This document shows positions 8,042-12,673 of a stretch of 12,673 bases of DNA, one piece after another. Both the position numbers and the translations under genes were made by a program. The notes under the pieces were generated by a model. That model did no database searches. It was not told where the DNA came from and saw only the letters and a list, made by a program, of their open reading frames with translations. The DNA lies in the NCBI GenBank assembly GCA_016840645.1, contig JAEORY010000067.1, positions 1-12,673 of the forward strand, given 5' to 3'. Source of the DNA: Candidatus Borrarchaeota archaeon. GTDB taxonomy: Archaea > Asgardarchaeota > Sifarchaeia > Borrarchaeales > Borrarchaeaceae. Numbering within the stretch: position 1 is the stretch's first letter; every line of letters begins with the position of its first letter.

Positions 8042-8071
8042 GGTAGTTTACAATAATCTACTTAGAAAATG
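7940..8071 (+). ncRNA. Predicted omega-RNA (reRNA) of the tnpB element with 3' guide
   Basis: Omega-RNAs arise from the 3' part of tnpB and the right end. Here a hairpin ACACGC/GCGTGT (7942-7963) and a second one, CTCTA-CC/GG-TAGAG (7977-7997), are followed by two interleaved stems, GCTAAAA/TTTTAGC (8015-8021 with 8031-8037) and CCTCA/TGAGG (8023-8027 with 8039-8043). The interleaving makes a pseudoknot, a known feature of omega-RNA scaffolds. The scaffold would end at TTTAC (8047-8051). The ~16-20 nt from 8052 would be the guide. The 5' limit is a guess. Confidence 0.5.
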
Positions 8072-8258
8072 AAAGAAAATTAAGAATGTTCTTGATTATG
8101 CATTATTGAAATCCAAGTAGAAGCGCTATGATTTTTTAATATCGCCTGTCAAAAAAACTATCATTTTTTTCATAATTATTCATAATTATTCACAATAAAG
8201 TCTTTGTATTTCACAAAAAGCAAAGACATTTGCCATCCTTTATTTACAACTAGAATTC

Positions 8259-8268
8259 CTTTATAAAT
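8259..8268 (+). promoter_or_regulatory. Candidate TATA box of the actin gene
   Basis: CTTTATAAAT fits an archaeal TATA box and would give a leader of about 80 nt. TTAATATAA near 8318-8326 is a weaker, closer alternative. Confidence 0.4.
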
Positions 8269-8355
8269 GAAATCGCAAGAATGCAGGCAAAATCTCTATT
8301 ATCTCTCAATCAATCAATTAATATAAGAAGTTATTAGCTAAATTAAAATAGTTAT

Positions 8356-8360
8356 GGAGG
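8356..8360 (+). promoter_or_regulatory. Shine-Dalgarno GGAGG fixing the TTG start of actin
   Basis: GGAGG lies 7 nt before TTG 8368. The nearby ATG at 8354 overlaps the GGAGG and is in another frame, so TTG is the supported start. Confidence 0.75.
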
Positions 8361-8367
8361 AAAACCA

Positions 8368-9507
8368 TTGGAAGAAGAAGGAATAACTGGAAAGCCATTG
8401 GTGATTGATAACGGGACTGGTCTGTCCAAAAACGGCTATGCCGGTGAAGATCAGCCCAGGAGTGTCTTCCCAACGCTTATTGGCTACCCAAAATATAAAT
8501 CCATTATGACCGATGTTGAGCATTACGTACGTGAGTACTATATCGGCGAAGAAGCTTTGAACTTAAGAGGTGTACTGAAGCTCATCTACCCTGTAGAGCA
8601 TGGAGTGATTAATGACTGGGATGCCATGGAAAAGATCTGGCACTACACATTCTATAACGACCTACGCGTTAACCCAAACGAACATCCCGTCTTGCTGACC
8701 GAAGCACCACTCAATCCTAAAGTCAACAGGGAGAAAATGACCGAAGTCATGTTCGAGACTTTCAACGTACCCGCAATGTATGTTAGCATGCAGGCAGTAT
8801 TGAGTCTGTATGCCAGCGGAAGAACCACTGGTATCGTAGTCGACAGCGGTGACGGAGTGACACATATCGTACCCATCTACGAAGGGTTCGCCATCACTCA
8901 TGCCATCTCTCGTGTCGATTTAGCCGGTCGTGACCTCACCGAGTATCTAAGACGATTACTACGACAACGAGGCTATTCACTGACCTCATCTGCTGAGCGT
9001 GAAATCGTCCGTGACATCAAGGAAAAACTTTGTTACGTGGCTCTAGACCCTGAGAAGGAAATGAAATTAGCGGAGAAAGTCTCCGGTATGGAAAAGACCT
9101 ATACCTTACCAGATGGCCAGGCCTTAGTGGTCGGTCCTGAACGTTTCTTAGCCCCCGAAGTATTCTTCAACCCAGGTGTGATCGGCTTAGAAGCTTCACC
9201 AATTGACGAAGCCATCTACCAGGCCATCATGAAATGTGACGTCGACTTGCGCCGCGAACTCTACGGTAACATCGTGTTATCAGGCGGTTCCACCATGTTC
9301 CCCGGACTAAAGGAACGCATGCACAAGGAACTCACCGAACTGGTACCCGAAGGCGTGGAGATCAAAATCATCGCCCCACCAGAAAGACGCTACAGTGTCT
9401 GGATCGGAGGTAGTATTCTATCGTCACTTAAGACCTTCCAGAAGATGTGGGTGACCAAAAAAGAATACCAAGACATGGGCGCCGCTGCCATTCATCGATG
9501 CTTCTAA
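8368..9507 (+). CDS. Asgard actin (Lokiactin-type)
   Basis: 379 residues against 375 in eukaryotic actin, alignable nearly throughout. Phosphate loop 1 is [14 protein letters not shown] (14-27), with Asp14 for eukaryotic Asp11. The D-loop (about 40-60) is two residues longer. YPVEHGV carries His78, the counterpart of methylated His73. Gln142, Asp159 and His166 match the hydrolysis residues Gln137, Asp154 and His161. Phosphate loop 2 is [20 protein letters not shown] replaces SGGTT. The end [10 protein letters not shown]...HRCF mirrors WIGGSILASL...HRKCF. All nucleotide-binding parts are present, so an ATP-binding filament former is expected. Codons favour C-ending forms more than the neighbouring genes, as in highly expressed genes. 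It is monocistronic, with its own promoter, GGAGG site and terminator. Closest assignment is Lokiactin rather than a divergent actin-related protein. Confidence 0.95.
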   Translation: MEEEGITGKPLVIDNGTGLSKNGYAGEDQPRSVFPTLIGYPKYKSIMTDVEHYVREYYIGEEALNLRGVLKLIYPVEHGVINDWDAMEKIWHYTFYNDLRVNPNEHPVLLTEAPLNPKVNREKMTEVMFETFNVPAMYVSMQAVLSLYASGRTTGIVVDSGDGVTHIVPIYEGFAITHAISRVDLAGRDLTEYLRRLLRQRGYSLTSSAEREIVRDIKEKLCYVALDPEKEMKLAEKVSGMEKTYTLPDGQALVVGPERFLAPEVFFNPGVIGLEASPIDEAIYQAIMKCDVDLRRELYGNIVLSGGSTMFPGLKERMHKELTELVPEGVEIKIIAPPERRYSVWIGGSILSSLKTFQKMWVTKKEYQDMGAAAIHRCF

Positions 9508-9534
9508 AGGGAAAAATCCTAAAGAATACGATAG

Positions 9535-9541
9535 TTTTTTT
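9535..9541 (+). terminator. U-tract terminator after actin
   Basis: T7 lies 27 bp after the actin TAA and is flanked by a small GATA/TATC inverted repeat. It is typical of the U-tract ends seen across this window. Confidence 0.5.
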
Positions 9542-9572
9542 ATCATCTGCGCAACTGAATTTCTGGGTTACC

Positions 9573-9619
9573 GATCGGCTGATCTTGAGCCAGAGAATGG
9601 CAAAAGTAATCAGTCGATC
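9573..9619. promoter_or_regulatory. 11-bp inverted repeat, possible operator or RNA stem-loop
   Basis: GATCGGCTGAT (9573-9583) and ATCAGTCGATC (9609-9619) are complementary at 10 of 11 positions, and the odd pair is G-U, so an RNA stem would be complete. The spacer is 25 nt. The right arm ends 7 bp before the TATA box of the winged-helix/GNAT gene, a position suited to an operator that this protein might itself bind. It is equally placed for a 3' stem-loop on read-through actin RNA. Confidence 0.5.
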
Positions 9620-9626
9620 CAAAGCC

Positions 9627-9634
9627 TTTATATA
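9627..9634 (+). promoter_or_regulatory. TATA box of the winged-helix/GNAT gene
   Basis: TTTATATA would start transcription near 9655, about 12-15 nt before the TTG at 9670, leaving room only for the GGTGA ribosome binding site (9661-9665). Confidence 0.55.
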
Positions 9635-9669
9635 TTTTTTTTGAATTTGTAATCATAACAGGTGATGCT

Positions 9670-10356
9670 TTGGCTCGATATGCCATTCTCGATGTACTGC
9701 GCAGTGAAGGACCTTTAACGCCAAAACAATTGCAAACGGTTATTGGTAAATCACACAGTACAATATGGAAAGATTTAAGAAGCCTTGACAGGCGTGCATT
9801 AGTATTAAGGCGATATACATTCTGGGATGGCCGAAGACGTGCTTTATATTGCCCAAGAGAGAAGCATTCCGACGGGTATATTTTTGGTATATGGGAACAC
9901 GATGAACCTAAAGAAGATAAGTTACGCGTAAGAACTATAATAAAGTCAGATCTTGAAGTTCTAAGAGATTTTTTTTCAGATATTGACGTAACTTATTTGA
10001 AAGGTGCATTGAACGTCCCTGATAATTTATACTGGGTATATGTCGCTGAACACTCAAATGAGATTAAGGGTGCGATGTTAGCTTTTGAATCTCCAGATCA
10101 CGTAGAGGTATTAAGGATCTTTGTTGAAAAACAATTTCGAGGAAAAAAAATTGGGACACAATTAGTTAAAAGCCTAATTACTAGTAAACCATTGCTTGCA
10201 GAGGTCTTTTTAAGAAATAGAGCCGCCTATCTATTTTTCGAATCTTTAGGATTTAGGACAGTTGGACATTCAGAACGAGATGATAATCCAACAGAAATCC
10301 TGAAACGCGAACGTATGGAGCATATTTCTTTAGGAAAATCATTCAATGAGATATAG
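9670..10356 (+). CDS. Winged-helix DNA-binding domain fused to a GNAT N-acetyltransferase
   Basis: 228 residues from TTG 9670, with GGTGA at 9661-9665 as ribosome binding site. Residues 1-62 form an MarR/ArsR-like winged helix (LRSEGPLTPKQLQTVIGKSH, recognition helix STIWKDLRSLDRR, wing YTFWDGRRRALY). Residues ~85-215 are a GNAT fold: VYVAEHSNEIKGAMLAF, the acetyl-CoA loop QFRGKKIGTQLV (Arg157, Gly158, Gly162) and AAYLFFESLGFRTVGHSER. GNATs move an acetyl group from acetyl-CoA to an amine; the substrate here is unknown. The fusion suggests a regulator that acetylates a protein or small molecule, or that senses acetyl-CoA. It follows actin in the same direction but has its own TATA box, so co-function is not shown. 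An inverted repeat just upstream may be its own operator. Confidence 0.85.
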   Translation: MARYAILDVLRSEGPLTPKQLQTVIGKSHSTIWKDLRSLDRRALVLRRYTFWDGRRRALYCPREKHSDGYIFGIWEHDEPKEDKLRVRTIIKSDLEVLRDFFSDIDVTYLKGALNVPDNLYWVYVAEHSNEIKGAMLAFESPDHVEVLRIFVEKQFRGKKIGTQLVKSLITSKPLLAEVFLRNRAAYLFFESLGFRTVGHSERDDNPTEILKRERMEHISLGKSFNEI

Positions 10357-10400
10357 ATGTTCAAGAATCGTAAACGAATCATCGTGAACTACCACAACCG

Positions 10401-10408
10401 TTTTTTTT
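10401..10408 (+). terminator. U-tract terminator of the GNAT gene
   Basis: T8 lies 44 bp after the stop codon, in the gap between the convergent GNAT and TFIIB genes. Arms GTTCA/TGAAC (10359-10363 and 10385-10389) precede it as a weak stem. Confidence 0.55.
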
Positions 10409-10419
10409 AAGAAATAATG

Positions 10420-10425
10420 AAAAAA
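10420..10425 (-). terminator. U-tract terminator of TFIIB
   Basis: A6 on the plus strand gives a T6 run on the minus strand, 16 bp after the TFIIB stop. Together with the T8 on the other strand it separates the convergent genes. Confidence 0.45.
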
Positions 10426-10441
10426 GAATAGTATTATAGAG

Positions 10442-11407
10442 TTATACGGCAACTGCGATTTGAAGGTTCTTAACTAACTCTTTATAGCGGTTTCTGACTG
10501 TAACTTCTGTGACTCGTGCAACACGTGCGATTTCACGTTGTGTTCTGCGTTCATCTTCCAATATTCCAGAGATATAAAGAGCTGCTGCTGCTAGTCCAGT
10601 TGGGTCTTTTCCAGCAGTGATCCCTGCTTTTTTAGCCGTTTCAAGAATCTTAATAGCCCGCCCCGATACTTTTCCTGAAAGCTCTAACTCATTTGAAAAG
10701 CGAGATATGAAGTCAATTGGTGTACTGATAGGAATTGCCACATCAATTGTTCTCACGAGTTGTCTGAAACACTGTCCTAGTTGTTTTTTATTAATGCGTG
10801 AGTTTTCTGCAACTTCATCTAAGGTCCGAGGAATTTTTCTGATGCGACAGGCCGCATACAAGGTAGCGGCAACCATGACTTCAATGGTAGTACCGCGACT
10901 CATTCGTTTTTCCAATGCTTTTCGATAGATAATCGCAGCTTCTTCTTTAATTGATCGTGGAATACCCATTTGACTCGTTAAGCGATCCAACTCACTCAAT
11001 GCTTGAATGAGGTTTCGCTCGCGAGAACTGTGCGTCCGAGTACGTCGTTGCCACTTTCGCAGGCGATAAATTTCAGCACGTCGGCTGGGTGCAAGTTTTT
11101 TTCCATAGACGTCTTTGTCCTCAGGACCAATCATAGTAGATAAGCCTTTATCATGAATGGAATAATTAACAGGGCTTCCTACACGACTTCTTTTCTTTCG
11201 TTCTTCTGCCGTGTAACTGCGCCATTCAGGCCCCAGATCCATCATATGTTCTTCAATAACCAATCCACATTTGTTACAGATGATCTCACCACGAGCCTCA
11301 TCACAAATCACATCAGTTGAACCGCATTCAATACAATATGCTCTAGTACAGGAGTCCTTGTCGTAGTTAGATGGGCGTTTCTTCTTAATCCCTAAAGTTT
11401 CATCCAT
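10442..11407 (-). CDS. tfb: Transcription initiation factor TFIIB
   Basis: 321 residues, usual length for archaeal TFB. TFB bridges TBP, the BRE and RNA polymerase at promoters. The N-terminal zinc ribbon has Cys25, Cys28, Cys44 and Cys47 (CIECG, CNKCG). The B-reader and linker region follows (LGPEWRSYTAEERKKRSRVGSP, 58-79, then SIHDKGLSTMIG). Two cyclin folds occupy ~125-215 (with AATLYAACR) and ~225-318 (with GLAAAALYISG). The second ends in the helix-turn-helix TQREIARVARVTEVTVRNRY that reads the BRE. Start ATG 11407 opens the frame; GAGGAG on the minus strand (11419-11424) is an 11-nt, rather long, spacer away. No key element is missing. Upstream DNA carries conspicuous inverted repeats that could be control sites. 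It may be one of several TFB paralogues. Confidence 0.97.
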   Translation of the reverse strand: MDETLGIKKKRPSNYDKDSCTRAYCIECGSTDVICDEARGEIICNKCGLVIEEHMMDLGPEWRSYTAEERKKRSRVGSPVNYSIHDKGLSTMIGPEDKDVYGKKLAPSRRAEIYRLRKWQRRTRTHSSRERNLIQALSELDRLTSQMGIPRSIKEEAAIIYRKALEKRMSRGTTIEVMVAATLYAACRIRKIPRTLDEVAENSRINKKQLGQCFRQLVRTIDVAIPISTPIDFISRFSNELELSGKVSGRAIKILETAKKAGITAGKDPTGLAAAALYISGILEDERRTQREIARVARVTEVTVRNRYKELVKNLQIAVAV

Positions 11408-11431
11408 TATAGATTACACTCCTCTACTTTT

Positions 11432-11606
11432 CAGTAAACTCAAATAGAGCGGATTAGTTTACGGATAGAGCACCATATCTTAGATGAGGAATATTAACTT
11501 CTCAAAATAAGATCATTAGTATTTAATATCCTTTTATGGAGATTATTTAATCCGCTCCCGGTGTTCCAATGTTTCCATTTGGAAACATCCTATTTAAAGT
11601 TTACTG
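11432..11606. repeat. Inverted pair of a ~25-nt unit around the TFIIB promoter, one copy interrupted
   Basis: Copy A (plus strand, 11432-11457) reads CAGTAAACT, C, AAATAG, AGCGGATTAG. Copy B (minus strand, 11606 down to 11547) reads CAGTAAACT, TT, AAATAG, then a 33-nt insert (11589-11557), then AGCGGATTAA. The insert contains a palindrome with arms ATGTTTCC/GGAAACAT around ATTT (11569-11588). Copy A is also followed by AGTTTAC (11456-11462), which inverts its own GTAAACT. A likely TFIIB promoter lies between A and B. Such spacing and symmetry suggest binding sites or a small insertion. Confidence 0.7.
11521..11537 (-). promoter_or_regulatory. Candidate BRE/TATA of TFIIB
   Basis: On the minus strand ATAAAAGGA is followed by TATTAAAT, a good BRE/TATA pair, which would leave a leader of about 90 nt. 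It lies between the two inverted repeat copies. Another AT-rich candidate is at 11541-11553. Confidence 0.4.
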
Positions 11607-11709
11607 TTTTTGAGCAAGATTTAATCACGAAAAAGTCAAAATCAATTTTTCTAAAATGACTATATAGACAAGAAAATGATAATTTCTTTTTTCAGATGAA
11701 AGATTTTAT

Positions 11710-11968
11710 GCACTCCTCCGCAAGAAGACCCCTCAACGTGTTGGGTGGATGAAGTGCGTTGTTTTACTTGTTTCACTTTCACGATAGTCCGTAACCTTTA
11801 AGTACTGTTTCGCATATTTCGTAAGTAGAATCGAGCTGAGGTAACACTCGCCGGTTCTCAAATTAACATCACGTTCAGGGCAGGAACTGCCCGTTGAGCC
11901 TGTTTGACATGTCTCGTTGGGGAATGGATGATTCAGGAAGCCATACAACTTGTAGGGTGGTAGTTCAC
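11710..11968 (+). mobile_element. Short decayed IS605/tnpB relic with hairpins at both ends
   Basis: The left part has AAGACCCC and a hairpin CCCCTCAA/TTGGGTGG with a CGTG loop (11729-11748, 7 of 8 pairs). The right part ends GGTGGTAGTTCAC, a classic tnpB right end, preceded by AAGCC and a weak stem. In between is a perfect GGGCAG-GAA-CTGCCC hairpin (11878-11892) and a tnpB C-terminal remnant. TTTAT precedes the left edge at 11705-11709. GCACTC occurs at 11710-11715 and again right after the right end (11969-11974). The whole resembles a miniature, internally deleted derivative. It ends 13 bp before the next gene. Confidence 0.6.
11838..11963 (+). pseudogene. tnpB: TnpB C-terminal remnant
   Basis: The frame reads EVTLAGSQINITFRAGTAR, then TGA at 11895, then ACLTCLVGEWMIQEAIQLVGW and TAG. 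RAGTAR and (M)xQEA are familiar in C-terminal tails of archaeal and bacterial TnpB. A stop at 11826 blocks the frame upstream and no RuvC motif is visible, so only the tail survives. The same DNA would hold the omega-RNA scaffold, which may be why it is the part retained. It is from a different tnpB lineage than the copy at 6887, whose tail differs. Confidence 0.6.
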
Positions 11969-11981
11969 GCACTCAGATTAA

Positions 11982-12287
11982 ATGAATATCCTGATAAACT
12001 TGACTTGTAAACAATGTGGAAAATGTTGTTTGGAATGGGGGACTTACTTCGTTCTCTTAACTGCAGAGGATATTGATAGATGGATGAATGAAAATAGACA
12101 TGACATACTTCAATATGTTGAATTCTTAGATAATGATACTGTAATTGGTTGGGTAAATCCACAAAATAAGACACGTTTATCACAGTGTCCTTTTCTTTAC
12201 AAAAAAGACAAATCTGATTATTTCTGTTTGATTCATAATACTAAACCGAAACGATGTAAAGACTATTCTTGCACTTTCTCAGATTAA
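11982..12287 (+). CDS. YkgJ-like cysteine-cluster protein (putative Zn/Fe-binding)
   Basis: 101 residues. The pattern CKQCGKCC (Cys9, 12, 15, 16), then CPFL, then CLIHNTKPKRCKDYSC is that of the YkgJ/UPF0153 family, thought to bind zinc or an iron-sulphur cluster; no firm function is known for it. The protein is at the short end of the family and seems complete. No Shine-Dalgarno sequence precedes ATG 11982, and the IS605 relic ends 13 bp before it, so the original promoter may have been displaced, or transcription may start within the relic. It converges with the primase gene. Confidence 0.8.
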   Translation: MNILINLTCKQCGKCCLEWGTYFVLLTAEDIDRWMNENRHDILQYVEFLDNDTVIGWVNPQNKTRLSQCPFLYKKDKSDYFCLIHNTKPKRCKDYSCTFSD

Positions 12288-12345
12288 AGAGCGGTTTTCA
12301 TCAAGAATTATACATGCAAGGAAGTTCTTCACAAAATTCAGAGTA

Positions 12346-12673
12346 TTAGTTCTTCTTCACTTGATCTTTCTGGGTTACCTTATCAAAGATAGAAGGAACA
12401 TCAAAAGGGTCAAAATTTGAAATGTTTTTGATGACGACACATACTTTCCCAGTTTTTCCATGAATCGAGTTTGGAATTTTCAGAAGTCTTCTTGTATCTA
12501 GTGTTACCTTTCGATCTATTCGTGGATACCTGTTTATTATTATCGCTTTAGCCAGTCTTAGTGGGTCAATAGACGGATATGTAGGAATAGATTGTTTGTA
12601 GTTAAACTGGCGTTCACTTCGCACATGTTTTAGTATTTTTTTAGAATCGCCTTTTTTGAACCCCAGTTTTATT
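12346..12673 (-). CDS. priS: DNA primase small subunit PriS, C-terminal part (gene runs off the window)
   Basis: The minus-strand frame is open from the window edge to the TAA at 12346-12348, giving ~108 residues; the GTG at 12624 is internal. RYPRIDRKVTLDTRRLLKIP followed by NSIHGKTG matches the conserved end of archaeal/eukaryotic PriS. There, R(I)D..VT.D..RLLR.P.S.HGKTG includes the nucleotide-contacting SxH motif. FDPFDVPSIF is also typical. PriS makes the RNA/DNA primer together with PriL. The catalytic acidic residues would lie upstream, outside the window. Convergent with the YkgJ-like gene. Confidence 0.88.
   Translation of the reverse strand, partial: IKLGFKKGDSKKILKHVRSERQFNYKQSIPTYPSIDPLRLAKAIIINRYPRIDRKVTLDTRRLLKIPNSIHGKTGKVCVVIKNISNFDPFDVPSIFDKVTQKDQVKKN

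Larger units (their letters stand above)
6774..8051 (+). mobile_element. IS200/IS605-family tnpB-only element (IS1341 type)
   Basis: A tnpB gene is flanked by a hairpin on the left (6774-6824) and by a structured right end finishing GAGGTAGTTTAC (8040-8051), the analogue of the common GGGGTAGTTCAC end. No Y1 transposase (tnpA) lies nearby, so movement would need one in trans. The element is visibly more GC-rich than its neighbours, which suggests recent arrival. The left boundary is uncertain by tens of bases; the right one is placed after TTTAC by analogy. Confidence 0.6.
8052..8367. other. Gene-free stretch between the tnpB element and actin
   Basis: AT-rich DNA with no open frame of interest. 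It holds a T7 tract (8164-8170) that could end tnpB or omega-RNA transcription, a perfect tandem duplication of CATAATTATT (8171-8180 and 8181-8190), and the actin promoter and leader. Confidence 0.6.

Noticed and set aside
9447..9644. Plus-strand open frame of 65 residues at the end of actin
   Set aside because: Overlaps the actin 3' end in another frame and runs through its terminator.
10617..10928. Plus-strand open frame of 103 residues
   Set aside because: Antisense shadow of TFIIB, with no domain-like pattern of its own.
11733..11972. Minus-strand open frame of 79 residues
   Set aside because: Lies antisense to the tnpB relic, which explains the sequence better.

Overview
The window looks like a piece of an Asgard archaeon (Promethearchaeota), most plausibly Lokiarchaeia-like; the lineage is inferred, not shown. 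The key evidence is a 379-residue actin that follows eukaryotic actin nearly end to end. It sits with archaeal TFIIB and an archaeal primase small subunit, BRE/TATA-type promoters, U-tract terminators and AT-rich DNA. Several genes appear to start at TTG behind GGTGA or GGAGG ribosome binding sites.

Layout, left to right. (1) 2-3262: a very large TPR protein, cut by the window edge, with 17 TPRs, a winged-helix-like segment, an ERI microsatellite, a coiled coil and a hydrophobic tail. (2) 3414-4936: two tandem paralogous secreted, membrane-anchored PPC-like proteins. The first is broken by a frameshift; the second has a calcium-loop-like insertion and a cytoplasmic zinc ribbon. (3) 5125-6723: a complete D-aminoacylase-type amidohydrolase. 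(4) 6774-8051: an IS200/IS605-type element of the tnpB-only class, more GC-rich than its flanks. Its catalytic triad is intact but an in-frame TAG splits it. Terminal hairpins and a likely omega-RNA with a pseudoknot can be read at its end. (5) 8368-9507: actin. (6) 9670-10356: a winged-helix/GNAT fusion, with an 11-bp inverted repeat just upstream of its TATA box. (7) 10442-11407 (minus): TFIIB, whose promoter region is bracketed by two inverted copies of a ~25-nt unit, one of them interrupted by a 33-nt palindromic insert. (8) 11710-11968: a ~260-bp decayed tnpB relic with end hairpins, finishing 13 bp before a small YkgJ-like cysteine-cluster gene (11982-12287). (9) 12346-12673 (minus): the C-terminal part of PriS, running off the window.

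There is no obvious single pathway. Information-processing genes (TFIIB, PriS), cytoskeleton (actin) and cell-surface genes are interspersed with two IS605-family insertions. I find no CRISPR array, rRNA or tRNA. The least explained items are the TPR-wHTH-coiled-coil-tail protein, the interrupted inverted repeat around the TFIIB promoter, and the matched left/right hairpin pairs of the two tnpB loci.
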